A DNA stretch of 64,000 nt, taken from the NCBI GenBank assembly GCA_900472605.1, contig UCJD01000007.1, forward strand, positions 150,399 to 214,398, in the 5' to 3' direction. A program made the position numbers and the translations under genes. This document shows positions 56,345 through 64,000 of the stretch, piece by piece. The stretch's first letter is position 1, and each line of letters starts with the position of its first letter. This stretch comes from Hyphomicrobiales bacterium (GTDB lineage: Bacteria; Pseudomonadota; Alphaproteobacteria; Rhizobiales; Rhizobiaceae). The notes beneath the pieces are model-generated. The model was not told the origin of the DNA. It searched no databases and worked only from the letters and a program-made list of their open reading frames with translations.

Positions 56345-56743
56345 TTAGAATACCGAGCAAAGAACCTCGCCACCAACGTTCTGTTCGCGAGCCTGGTGAT
56401 CAGCCATCACACCCTTCGGAGTCGAAAGGATGGTGATGCCGAGACCGTTCGCGACCTGCGGAATGGACTTGACCGAGACATAAACCCGGCGGCCCGGCTT
56501 GGACACACGGCCGATCTCACGGATCACCGATGCGCCTTCGTAGTACTTCAACTCGATGTTGATTTCAGACTTGCCATTGCCGAAATCGACAAGGGCGTAG
56601 CCACGGATGTAGCCTTCAGCCTGGAGAACATCAAGAACACGTGCACGGAGCTTCGAAGCAGGCGTCGATACCGACGACTTGCGGCGAGAAGCGCCGTTAC
56701 GGATGCGAGTGAGCATATCGCCCAACGGATCAGTCATTGTCAT
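56345..56743 (-). CDS. rpsH: 30S ribosomal protein S8
   Basis: A 132-residue 16S-rRNA-binding protein; in E. coli it is the repressor of the spc operon. Conserved [16 protein letters not shown], the [32 protein letters not shown] region and the end LCSVF. Confidence 0.98.
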   Translation of the reverse strand: MTMTDPLGDMLTRIRNGASRRKSSVSTPASKLRARVLDVLQAEGYIRGYALVDFGNGKSEINIELKYYEGASVIREIGRVSKPGRRVYVSVKSIPQVANGLGITILSTPKGVMADHQAREQNVGGEVLCSVF

Positions 56744-56755
56744 CTAACCTGCTCC

Positions 56756-57061
56756 TTACCAGCTGGACTTGACGATGCCCGGCACCTTGCCGAGATTGCC
56801 GAGTTCACGCAGCGCGATACGCGACATGCGCAGTTTGCGGTAGTATGCGCGCGGACGGCCCGATACTTCACAACGGTTGCGAATACGGGTCTTCGATCCA
56901 TCGCGCGGCAGGGATGCCAGCTTGATCGAGGCCTTGAACCGGTCTTCGATCGGAAGAGCCTGGTTCATGATGATCGCCTTCAACTCAGCCCGCTTTGCGG
57001 CCTGGTTGGCGACCGTAATACGGCGGCGCTTGTTCTTTTCAACTGCGCTGGTCTTCGCCAT
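56756..57061 (-). CDS. rpsN: 30S ribosomal protein S14
   Basis: A 101-residue protein of the zinc-free (C-) type: the CXXC pairs of the short zinc-binding form are absent and only one Cys ([20 protein letters not shown]) is present. The start at 57061 gives [14 protein letters not shown]; a much longer frame would run into rplE. Confidence 0.97.
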   Translation of the reverse strand: MAKTSAVEKNKRRRITVANQAAKRAELKAIIMNQALPIEDRFKASIKLASLPRDGSKTRIRNRCEVSGRPRAYYRKLRMSRIALRELGNLGKVPGIVKSSW

Positions 57062-57093
57062 GTGTGGTTCCTTTTCTACGCTCGTCGTTACGG

Positions 57094-57651
57094 TTACTGA
57101 CGGAACGGGAAGTTGAACTCTGTCAGCAGAGCCCGTGCTTCGTCGTCCTTGGTGGCCGTCGTGCAAACGATGATGTCCATGCCCCACATCTGATCAACCT
57201 TATCGTAGTTGATCTCAGGGAACACAATGTGCTCCTTGATGCCCATGGCGAAGTTGCCACGGCCGTCAAAGCTCTTCGGGTTCAGGCCGCGGAAGTCGCG
57301 AACGCGCGGAAGCGCGATGTTGATCAGGCGGTCCAGGAACTCATACATGCGAGCGCCGCGCAGGGTAACCTTTGCGCCGATCGGCATATCTTCGCGGACC
57401 TTGAAGCCAGCGATGGAGTTACGTGCACGGGTGATGACCGGCTTCTGACCAGCGATAGCGGCCAGGTCAGCTGCGGCAACAGTCGGCTTCTTCGAGTCAG
57501 CCGTTGCTTCACCAACACCCATGTTGATTACGATCTTGTCGATCTTCGGGATCATCATCTCGTTGGCGAAGGAGAACTTCTCCTGCATCGCCGCGCGGAT
57601 CCGCTCGACATATTCCTTCTTGAGCCGCGGCTCGTACTTTGCCTCAGCCAT
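57094..57651 (-). CDS. rplE: 50S ribosomal protein L5
   Basis: A 185-residue 5S-rRNA-binding protein that also contacts the P-site tRNA. Conserved [45 protein letters not shown] and [19 protein letters not shown]. The ATG overlaps the rplX stop (TGATG). Confidence 0.98.
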   Translation of the reverse strand: MAEAKYEPRLKKEYVERIRAAMQEKFSFANEMMIPKIDKIVINMGVGEATADSKKPTVAAADLAAIAGQKPVITRARNSIAGFKVREDMPIGAKVTLRGARMYEFLDRLINIALPRVRDFRGLNPKSFDGRGNFAMGIKEHIVFPEINYDKVDQMWGMDIIVCTTATKDDEARALLTEFNFPFRQ

Positions 57652-57953
57652 CAGATCACCTCACCGGAACGCTTGGCCACACGGACCTTCTTGCCGTCAA
57701 CAACCTTGAAACCAACGCGGGTCGGCTTGCCGTCCTTGTCGATGATCGAGACGTTGGACAAGTGAACCGAGGCTTCCTTGCTGATGATGCCGGCTTCCTG
57801 GGTCTGCGTCTGGCGCTGGTGGCGCTTCACGACGTTGACGCCACGGACGACGGCGCGATCTTCCTTGGGCAGAACCTGAAGGACTTCGCCGGTGCGGCCC
57901 TTGTCCTTGCCTGCGAGCATGACGACCGTGTCGCCCTTACGAATCTTTTGCAT
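57651..57953 (-). CDS. rplX: 50S ribosomal protein L24
   Basis: A 100-residue KOW-domain assembly initiator. [45 protein letters not shown] is typical, ending KRSGEVI. It overlaps the rplE start by one base. Confidence 0.98.
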   Translation of the reverse strand: MQKIRKGDTVVMLAGKDKGRTGEVLQVLPKEDRAVVRGVNVVKRHQRQTQTQEAGIISKEASVHLSNVSIIDKDGKPTRVGFKVVDGKKVRVAKRSGEVI

Positions 57954-57965
57954 CGTTCGTGCTCC

Positions 57966-58334
57966 TTACAGTACTTCTGGAGCGAGCGAGATGATCTTCA
58001 TGTGGTTCTTGGCGCGAAGTTCGCGCGGAACCGGTCCGAAGATACGGGTGCCGATCGGCTCTTTCTTGTTGTCGATGAGGACTGCTGCATTGGTGTCGAA
58101 GCGGATGATGGAACCATCAACGCGACGGATTTCCTTGGCGGTGCGAACGACAACCGCCTTCATCACGTCACCCTTCTTCACGCGGCCGCGCGGAATAGCT
58201 TCCTTGATCGAAACGACGATGACGTCGCCGATCGAGGCATACTTGCGCTTAGAACCGCCCAGCACCTTGATGCACATGACACGACGTGCGCCGGAATTAT
58301 CCGCCACGTCGAGGTTTGTTTGCATCTGAATCAT
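57966..58334 (-). CDS. rplN: 50S ribosomal protein L14
   Basis: A 122-residue subunit-bridge protein. Conserved [33 protein letters not shown] and [26 protein letters not shown]. It is the first gene after the 262-base gap following rpsQ, so the spc operon probably starts here. Confidence 0.98.
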   Translation of the reverse strand: MIQMQTNLDVADNSGARRVMCIKVLGGSKRKYASIGDVIVVSIKEAIPRGRVKKGDVMKAVVVRTAKEIRRVDGSIIRFDTNAAVLIDNKKEPIGTRIFGPVPRELRAKNHMKIISLAPEVL

Positions 58335-58515
58335 ATCAGGTCGCCTTCTTGTGTTTACCGGAATGGTTGGGCTGACGCCCCCTACCCCGGCATATGAAAA
58401 TTGTCAGCCGGCCGCTTGCCACGAGAGCAGGCGAAAACACGGCAATAGCTTGACTAGCGCGGGATCGATCGTGCCAGGGTGGTTTCCCAAACGGGACCTT
58501 CCGTGCGCTCAAAGC

Positions 58516-58543
58516 AAAAGAACGCTCGACGAACGAGCGTTCT
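58516..58543 (-). terminator. Terminator-like hairpin between rpsQ and rplN
   Basis: A perfect 10-bp stem AGAACGCTCG with loop TTCGT and CGAGCGTTCT is followed on the minus strand by TTTTGCTTT. It lies 53 bases after the rpsQ stop, at the S10/spc operon border. Confidence 0.8.
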
Positions 58544-58596
58544 GACGCTGCTTCATACAGAAATTTCCGCGAGACGCAAGGCCTCGCGAGAAATTC

Positions 58597-58836
58597 TTAC
58601 TTTGCCTGGGCGGAAATAACCGTCCAGCGCTTGTCCTTGGAGATCGGCGCGCATTCCTCGATGGATACGGTATCGCCAATCTTGTACTGATTGTTTTCGT
58701 CGTGGGCCTTGTACTTCTTGGAACGACGAACGGTCTTCTGCATCAGCGGATGAGCGAAACGACGCTCAACGCGGACAACTACAGTCTTCTCGTTCTTGTC
58801 GCCAACGACGACGCCCTGCAGGATGCGCTTCGGCAT
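58597..58836 (-). CDS. rpsQ: 30S ribosomal protein S17
   Basis: A 79-residue OB-fold protein. Conserved [47 protein letters not shown]. Start at 58836 chosen; an upstream ATG at 58875 adds a non-family basic stretch inside rpmC. Confidence 0.97.
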   Translation of the reverse strand: MPKRILQGVVVGDKNEKTVVVRVERRFAHPLMQKTVRRSKKYKAHDENNQYKIGDTVSIEECAPISKDKRWTVISAQAK

Positions 58837-58840
58837 ATTC

Positions 58841-59041
58841 TTAGGCCTTTGCTTCTGCCGCCTTCTGGCGGGCAATGGTTTTCACGCGGGCGATGTCCTT
58901 GCGAACTTCGTTGACGCGGGAGGACTTTTCGAGCTGACCGGTGGCCTTCTGGAAGCGCAGGTTGAACTGCTCCTTCTTGAGGTCGGCGAGCTTGTCCTTG
59001 AGCTGATCGGCCGTCAGGCCGCGAACTTCTTCGGCTTTCAT
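58841..59041 (-). CDS. rpmC: 50S ribosomal protein L29
   Basis: A 66-residue helical hairpin at the tunnel exit. [42 protein letters not shown] is typical. Tightly packed between rplP and rpsQ. Confidence 0.97.
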   Translation of the reverse strand: MKAEEVRGLTADQLKDKLADLKKEQFNLRFQKATGQLEKSSRVNEVRKDIARVKTIARQKAAEAKA

Positions 59042-59053
59042 GTGCCTTGCTCC

Positions 59054-59467
59054 TTACTCTGCAATGCGCTGTACGAAGCGCGTCTTGACCGAGAGCTTGG
59101 CAGAGCCGAGGCGAAGCGCTTCGCGAGCGATTTCTTCGCTGACGCCGTCGATCTCGAACATCATGCGGCCTGGCTTGACCTTGCATGCCCAATATTCAAC
59201 AGAGCCCTTACCCTTACCCATACGGACTTCGGTCGGCTTTGCGGTTACCGGAACATCCGGGAACACGCGGATCCATACACGGCCAGCACGCTTCATGTAG
59301 CGCGTGATCGCGCGGCGGGCCGCTTCGATCTCGCGTGCATTTACGCGGTTTGGCTCCTGAGCCTTAAGGCCGAATTCACCGAAGGCGAGGTCGGAACCAC
59401 CCTTGGCGACGCCCTTGATGCGGCCCTTAAATTGCTTGCGGTACTTGGTACGCTTTGGCTGCAACAT
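59054..59467 (-). CDS. rplP: 50S ribosomal protein L16
   Basis: A 137-residue protein near the A-site. Conserved [44 protein letters not shown] and the basic [19 protein letters not shown]. Confidence 0.98.
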   Translation of the reverse strand: MLQPKRTKYRKQFKGRIKGVAKGGSDLAFGEFGLKAQEPNRVNAREIEAARRAITRYMKRAGRVWIRVFPDVPVTAKPTEVRMGKGKGSVEYWACKVKPGRMMFEIDGVSEEIAREALRLGSAKLSVKTRFVQRIAE

Positions 59468-59503
59468 TTTCTTATTCTCCGAACTTATCTGCCACCAACG
59501 CTA

Positions 59504-60223
59504 TTAAGCGTTGTCGCGGCGACGATCGCGGTCACGGCTAGCCGGACCCTGAGCATCACCCTCGAGTGCGCGGCGCTCGGAGGCCATCGGATCATGCTCA
59601 AGGATTTCGCCCTTGAAGATCCAAACCTTGATGCCGCAGATACCGAAAGCGGTTTCCGCTTCGGCTGTGCCGTAGTCGATGTCAGCGCGCAGCGTATGCA
59701 GCGGCACGCGACCTTCGCGGTACCATTCTGTACGAGCGATTTCAGCACCGCCGAGACGGCCCGCGCAGGTGATCTTGATGCCTTCGGCGCCAAGACGCAT
59801 TGCTGACTGAACGGCGCGCTTCATGGCGCGACGGAAAGCAACACGACGCTCGAGCTGCTGAGCGATCGACTGGGCGACCAGAACAGCGTCGACTTCCGGC
59901 TTGCGAACTTCAACGATGTTGAGGTGCGTTTCGGAGTTCGTCATGTCCGACAGCTTCTTGCGGAGCTTGTCGATGTCTGCGCCCTTCTTGCCGATGATCA
60001 GGCCAGGACGAGCCGAGTGGATCGTGACGCGGCACTTCTTGTGCGGACGCTCGATAACCACCTTGGAGATACCAGCCTGCTTCAGTTCGCTCATGACGAA
60101 CTTGCGCATCTTCAGGTCTTCGTGCAGCAGCTGACCGTATTCGGCATTGTCCGCGAACCAGCGGCTATCCCAGGTACGGTTGATGCCAAGACGGAAACCA
60201 ATTGGATTGATTTTCTGACCCAT
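59504..60223 (-). CDS. rpsC: 30S ribosomal protein S3
   Basis: A 239-residue protein lining the mRNA entry tunnel. [22 protein letters not shown], the KH domain ([20 protein letters not shown]) and the C-terminal [26 protein letters not shown] are conserved. Its start overlaps the rplV stop (TAATG). Confidence 0.98.
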   Translation of the reverse strand: MGQKINPIGFRLGINRTWDSRWFADNAEYGQLLHEDLKMRKFVMSELKQAGISKVVIERPHKKCRVTIHSARPGLIIGKKGADIDKLRKKLSDMTNSETHLNIVEVRKPEVDAVLVAQSIAQQLERRVAFRRAMKRAVQSAMRLGAEGIKITCAGRLGGAEIARTEWYREGRVPLHTLRADIDYGTAEAETAFGICGIKVWIFKGEILEHDPMASERRALEGDAQGPASRDRDRRRDNA

Positions 60224-60615
60224 TATGCGGCCTCCTCGGTGGCGGCTTCAACTTCGCGAACAACGATCGTGAGGTGCGCAAAGGGCTTTTCGATGCGCGA
60301 TGCACGACCACGGCCACGAGCGTGGAAACGCTTCATGACGATCGACTTGCCAACGTAAGCTTCCGCTACGACCAGCGAGTCAACGTCGAGATCATGGTTG
60401 TTCTCGGCGTTTGCGATCGCAGATTCGAGCGTCTTCTTGACGGCGCCTGCGATGCGCTTGCGGGAGAATTCCAGCTCAGCGAGTGCGCGCTCGACCTTCT
60501 TGCCGCGGATAGCCGCGGCAACCAGGTTGAGCTTCTGTGGGCTGACGCGGAGCGTGCGGGCGACTGCTTGCGCCTCGTTGTCCTTCAGCCGGCGTTCGGC
60601 TTTTGCCTTGCCCAT
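60223..60615 (-). CDS. rplV: 50S ribosomal protein L22
   Basis: A 130-residue tunnel-lining protein. [54 protein letters not shown] and [23 protein letters not shown] are conserved. It is one base coupled to rpsC. Confidence 0.98.
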   Translation of the reverse strand: MGKAKAERRLKDNEAQAVARTLRVSPQKLNLVAAAIRGKKVERALAELEFSRKRIAGAVKKTLESAIANAENNHDLDVDSLVVAEAYVGKSIVMKRFHARGRGRASRIEKPFAHLTIVVREVEAATEEAA

Positions 60616-60617
60616 CG

Positions 60618-60896
60618 TTACTTCCTCTTTGCCTTCTTGTCCGCACCGTGACCGTAGTAGGTCCGGGTCGGAGAGAATTCACCGAATTTGTGACCGACCA
60701 TGTCTTCATTGACGTTGACCGGAATATGCTTGCTGCCGTTGTAGACGCCGAAGGTGAGACCGACGAACTGGGGCAGGATCGTGGAGCGACGGCTCCAGAT
60801 CTTGATTACTTCTGCACGTCCGCCTTCACGAACCTTCTCAGCCTTCTTGAGAAGATAGCCGTCAACGAACGGACCTTTCCATACTGAACGAGCCAT
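60618..60896 (-). CDS. rpsS: 30S ribosomal protein S19
   Basis: A 92-residue head protein. [52 protein letters not shown] and [18 protein letters not shown] are conserved. Confidence 0.98.
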   Translation of the reverse strand: MARSVWKGPFVDGYLLKKAEKVREGGRAEVIKIWSRRSTILPQFVGLTFGVYNGSKHIPVNVNEDMVGHKFGEFSPTRTYYGHGADKKAKRK

Positions 60897-60911
60897 TGGA
60901 GACTTCCTCTC

Positions 60912-61748
60912 TTACTTCTTACGCTGATGACGCGAGCGCATGATCATCTTGTCGGTCGACTTGTTCGACCGGGTGCGCTTGCCCTTGGTCGGCTTACCCC
61001 AAGGGGTAACCGGGTGACGACCACCGGAGGTGCGGCCTTCACCACCACCGTGCGGGTGGTCGACAGGGTTCATGACGACACCGCGGTTATGCGGACGCTT
61101 GCCGCGCCATACCGTACGACCGGCCTTGCCGTCGTTGATGTTGGCGTGGTCAGGGTTCGAAACCGCACCGATCGAAGCAAGGCAGGAGCCAGGCACGAGG
61201 CGCTGTTCGCCAGAGTTCAGGCGAAGGATCGCCAGACCCGCATCGCGGCCTACGAGCTGTGCGTAGGAACCGGCGGAGCGAGCGATCTGACCGCCCTTGC
61301 CCGGCTTCATCTCCACGTTGTGGATGATGGAGCCAACCGGGATGTACTGCAGGGGCATGGTGTTGCCCGGCTTTACGTCCACAGCCTTTTCGGAGGCGAT
61401 GACCTTGTCGCCGGCAGCAAGGCGCTGCGGAGCGATGATGTAGGCCTGCTCGCCGTCGGCGTAGGAGATGAGCGCGATGAACGCGGTACGGTTCGGGTCG
61501 TATTCGATACGCTCGACCGTGCCTTCAACCTCGAACTTGCGACGCTTGAAGTCGATCAGACGATACGTACGCTTGTGACCGCCGCCGATGAAGCGAGCCG
61601 TGATGCGACCGAGGTTGTTACGACCGCCGCTCTTGGTCAGACCCTGCGTCAGCGCCTTGACCGGCTTGCCCTTGTAGAGCGAAGAGCGGTCGACGATGAC
61701 CAGCTGACGCTGGCTCGGGGTCGTAGGATTGAATGTTTTCAATGCCAT
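60912..61748 (-). CDS. rplB: 50S ribosomal protein L2
   Basis: A 278-residue protein needed for peptidyl transferase centre assembly. Conserved [42 protein letters not shown] and the catalytic-site loop [31 protein letters not shown]. Confidence 0.99.
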   Translation of the reverse strand: MALKTFNPTTPSQRQLVIVDRSSLYKGKPVKALTQGLTKSGGRNNLGRITARFIGGGHKRTYRLIDFKRRKFEVEGTVERIEYDPNRTAFIALISYADGEQAYIIAPQRLAAGDKVIASEKAVDVKPGNTMPLQYIPVGSIIHNVEMKPGKGGQIARSAGSYAQLVGRDAGLAILRLNSGEQRLVPGSCLASIGAVSNPDHANINDGKAGRTVWRGKRPHNRGVVMNPVDHPHGGGEGRTSGGRHPVTPWGKPTKGKRTRSNKSTDKMIMRSRHQRKK

Positions 61749-61759
61749 GTTTTTATTCC

Positions 61760-62053
61760 TCAGAGACCGGTGGAGACGTCGATCGTCTGGCCTTCAGCCA
61801 AAGTCACGATTGCCTTCTTCACGTCCTTCTGCTTGCCGACAAAACCGCGGAAACGACGGGTCTTGCCCTTGCGGAGCAGAGTGTTGACGGCCGTGACCTT
61901 GACGCCGAAGAGCGCCTCGACTGCAGCCTTGATTTCCGGCTTCGACGCCGTCTTAGCGACGTTGAAAACAACCTGGTTGTTTTCCGATACCAGCGTGGAC
62001 TTTTCGGTGATCGACGGCGAGACGATCACATCATAGTGGCGAAGATCGGTCAC
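61760..62053 (-). CDS. rplW: 50S ribosomal protein L23
   Basis: A 97-residue tunnel-exit protein, docking site for SRP and trigger factor. [64 protein letters not shown]. It overlaps the rplD stop by 4 bases. Confidence 0.98.
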   Translation of the reverse strand: MTDLRHYDVIVSPSITEKSTLVSENNQVVFNVAKTASKPEIKAAVEALFGVKVTAVNTLLRKGKTRRFRGFVGKQKDVKKAIVTLAEGQTIDVSTGL

Positions 62054-62670
62054 TTGAAACGCTCCTCTAGAGCTTCAACGGCAGCCTTGGAAAGCACGAG
62101 CTTGCCACGGCGCACGATGTCATAAACGTTGATGCCCTGGATCGGCAGAACATCGATGTTCGGGATGTTCTTGGCTGCGAGCTTGAAGTTGCCATCAAGT
62201 TCGGCGCCGCCGATGAAGAGAGCGTTGGTCAGGCCGAGCGTTGCGAAGGTCGAAGCCAGCGCCTTGGTCTTTGCTTCAGCAGCAACCAGGTTGTCGATGA
62301 TGATGACATCATCGGACTTCAGCTTTGCCGACAGAGCAAGACGCAGGCCCAGAGCGCGAACCTTCTTCGGAAGGTCGTGTTCGTGGCTGCGAGCAACCGG
62401 GCCGTGAGCCTTACCACCGCCGCGGAACTGCGGAGCGCGAGCCGAATGGTGACGAGCGCGGCCCGTACCCTTCTGCTTGTACATCTTGGCACCGGTGCGC
62501 CATACGTCGGCGCGGCCCTTTGCCTGGTGGGTGCCCTGCTGCTTCTTGGCAAGCTGCCAGCGGATTACGCGGGCGAGAATGTCTTCGCGGGGCTCGAGGC
62601 CGAAAATCGCGTCAGAAAGAGAAACCTTCCCTGCGTCTTTTCCCTCGAGGGTCTTGACGTTGAATTCCAT
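62050..62670 (-). CDS. rplD: 50S ribosomal protein L4
   Basis: A 206-residue protein; in E. coli it represses the S10 operon. Conserved [72 protein letters not shown]. The ATG at 62670 gives the family N-terminus [11 protein letters not shown]; a longer frame from 62751 is discarded. Confidence 0.98.
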   Translation of the reverse strand: MEFNVKTLEGKDAGKVSLSDAIFGLEPREDILARVIRWQLAKKQQGTHQAKGRADVWRTGAKMYKQKGTGRARHHSARAPQFRGGGKAHGPVARSHEHDLPKKVRALGLRLALSAKLKSDDVIIIDNLVAAEAKTKALASTFATLGLTNALFIGGAELDGNFKLAAKNIPNIDVLPIQGINVYDIVRRGKLVLSKAAVEALEERFK

Positions 62671-62683
62671 TGGTCTGGCTCCC

Positions 62684-63325
62684 TTACTTCGCGGCCGACT
62701 TGACGGCGTCGCGCACAATGATCCAGGCACCCTTGGAACCGGGTACTGCACCCTTGATCAGGATCAGACCGCGATCTTCATCGGTCGAAACCACTTCCAG
62801 GTTCTGAGTCGTAACGCGCGTCTGGCCCATGTGACCAGCCATCTTCTTGTTCTTGAAAACCTTGCCCGGATCCTGGCGCGAGCCCGTCGAACCGTGCGAG
62901 CGGTGCGAAACCGACACACCGTGCGTGGCGCGCAGACCGCCGAAGCCGTGGCGCTTCATGGCGCCGGCAAAGCCCTTACCAATCGTCGTGCCGGTGACAT
63001 CGACGAGCTGACCGGTGGCGAAGTGGCCAGCCTTGAGCTCGGTGCCGACGTCAAGCAGGTTGTCTTCCGAAACACGGAATTCAGCCAGCTTTGCCTTCGG
63101 CTCGACGTTGGCGATAGCGAAGTTGCCGCGCATCGCCTTGGACGTGTTCTTGACCTTCGCCGTGCCAGCACCAAGCTGAACTGCGGCGTAGCCGTTCTTT
63201 TCTACTGTGCGCTGGGCTACGACCTGGCAGCCTTCCATACGCAGTACTGTTACCGGAACATGTTCGCCGGCGTCGTTATAGACGCGGGTCATGCCGACCT
63301 TCTGTGCAATCACACCTGAACGCAT
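62684..63325 (-). CDS. rplC: 50S ribosomal protein L3
   Basis: A 213-residue protein next to the peptidyl transferase centre. [76 protein letters not shown] and the end [12 protein letters not shown]. The conserved glutamine (GSRQDPG) subject to methylation in other bacteria is present. Confidence 0.98.
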   Translation of the reverse strand: MRSGVIAQKVGMTRVYNDAGEHVPVTVLRMEGCQVVAQRTVEKNGYAAVQLGAGTAKVKNTSKAMRGNFAIANVEPKAKLAEFRVSEDNLLDVGTELKAGHFATGQLVDVTGTTIGKGFAGAMKRHGFGGLRATHGVSVSHRSHGSTGSRQDPGKVFKNKKMAGHMGQTRVTTQNLEVVSTDEDRGLILIKGAVPGSKGAWIIVRDAVKSAAK

Positions 63326-63359
63326 CGGTTCAATCCTTCCAACTCAGCTCGAGCTAGGC

Positions 63360-63668
63360 TCAGAGCTTGATCTCAACATCGACACCAGCGGCGAGATCGA
63401 GCTTCATCAGCGCGTCTACCGTCTGCGGTGTCGGGTCAACGATGTCGAGGAGGCGCTTATGCGTGCGCATCTCGAACTGCTCGCGGCTCTTCTTGTCGAT
63501 GTGTGGGGACCGGTTTACCGTAAACTTCTCGATGCGAGTCGGAAGCGGAACGGGGCCCCGGACGCTTGCGCCGGTGCGCTTCGCCGTCGACACGATCTCG
63601 CGCGTCGAAGCGTCGAGAATGCGGTGATCGAACGCCTTCAGGCGAATGCGGATATTTTGGCCGTTCAT
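63360..63668 (-). CDS. rpsJ: 30S ribosomal protein S10 (NusE)
   Basis: A 102-residue protein of the ribosome head that also acts in transcription antitermination as NusE. Conserved [68 protein letters not shown]. First gene of the S10 operon, following tuf. Confidence 0.98.
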   Translation of the reverse strand: MNGQNIRIRLKAFDHRILDASTREIVSTAKRTGASVRGPVPLPTRIEKFTVNRSPHIDKKSREQFEMRTHKRLLDIVDPTPQTVDALMKLDLAAGVDVEIKL

Positions 63669-63982
63669 TCGACGTTATCCTTGTGTTTGTTACTTACGCG
63701 CCTTTGTTCAAGGCACGGGTTGTTTTTATTCCCTAAAGGCGGACCACCGGTTTCAAAGATCGAGAGGGACGTCGGAAGCCGGCATCCCTATCCAGTCTTT
63801 AGGCCTTTCGACCCACCTTTATGTTAGTTTCAGTCTGCCGCTTCGCAAAACGAAGCAGCGCGCAAACAGCGCTTGCGCGCCATGTGCCGTATTTCTCTGT
63901 AATAAGCAAGCGGCCAAAGCCACTTGCTTCATAATAATGTCATCGAAGCGGCCGTCCCTTTCGAGACGGCCGATCTCAATGA
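63669..63982. other. Gap between tuf and rpsJ with terminator and S10 leader
   Basis: About 314 bases. On the minus strand GCAAGTGGC...GCCGCTTGC followed by TTATTAC (63901-63927) is a probable tuf terminator, another GC-rich hairpin lies at 63950-63974 and a third (GCTGCTTCG...CGAAGCGGC) near 63838-63862. The rest is the S10 promoter and leader, in which I found no secure -35/-10 pair. Confidence 0.6.
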
Positions 63983-64000
63983 TTACTCGACGATCGAGGC
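63983..64000 (-). CDS. tuf: Elongation factor Tu, last codons (runs off right edge)
   Basis: The minus strand reads Ala-Ser-Ile-Val-Glu-stop, the usual end of alphaproteobacterial EF-Tu (VVASIVE). The place directly upstream of rpsJ is the standard str/S10 border. Only six codons including the stop are visible, so the call relies on context. Confidence 0.65.
   Translation of the reverse strand, partial: ASIVE

Noticed and set aside
63291..63827. 178-codon plus-strand frame over rpsJ
   Set aside because: Antisense to rpsJ and its leader; no motif supports it.

Overview
The window is a high-GC piece of an alphaproteobacterial chromosome, most likely Rhizobium/Agrobacterium (Rhizobiaceae). Pointers to this are the nuo operon whose NuoE carries a long C-terminal extension, the divergent dctA/dctBD system with a sigma-54 promoter and tandem DctD-type sites, the FMN-riboswitch-controlled RibN importer, the lon/hupB and clpP/clpX neighbourhood, a type-2 ArgC, and adk lying inside the S10-spc-alpha ribosomal cluster. 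Most of it is ordinary housekeeping sequence; no phage, insertion sequence, CRISPR array or biosynthetic island was seen.

Layout. 1-7136 (minus): complex I genes nuoABCDEF and the start of nuoG, with two extra genes, one coupled to nuoD (small secreted protein) and one between nuoF and nuoG (helix-hairpin-helix protein related to the tail of NuoE). 7137-8909: a gene-poor stretch, two identical tRNA-Asp genes with a near-consensus promoter, and tRNA-Val. 9041-13274: methyltransferase, DUF3833 protein, aldo/keto reductase, exported pyrophosphatase, FMN riboswitch and ribN. 13399-18909 (minus): hupB, lon, clpX, clpP, each with recognisable terminators or upstream inverted repeats. 19295-26776: diguanylate cyclase, cytochrome P450, then C4-dicarboxylate uptake (dctA) and its two-component regulators dctB-dctD.

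26773-33825: an SDR/MarR divergent pair with a palindromic operator, cupin, NYN-LOTUS protein, metY, CoA-binding protein, EamA transporter and enoyl-CoA hydratase homologue. 34016-37821: rplM-rpsI with a clear promoter and terminator, a toxin-first toxin-antitoxin pair driven by an almost perfect sigma-70 promoter overlapping a palindrome, then speB and argC. 37838-48978: mixed accessory metabolism (TSUP permease, DoxX, a DapA-like protein lacking the Schiff-base lysine, rarA, a Do-type protease, LprI-like protein, ilvD, msrPQ). 48998-64000 (minus): the complete rpsJ-to-rplQ ribosomal cluster, ending at the last codons of tuf.

The most unusual points are the paired helix-hairpin-helix domains within the nuo operon, the DapA homologue without its catalytic lysine, the probably leaderless toxin-antitoxin operon, several perfect inverted repeats upstream of clpX, lon and ilvD, and four terminator-like hairpins inside the ribosomal cluster that may divide it into separately tuned segments.
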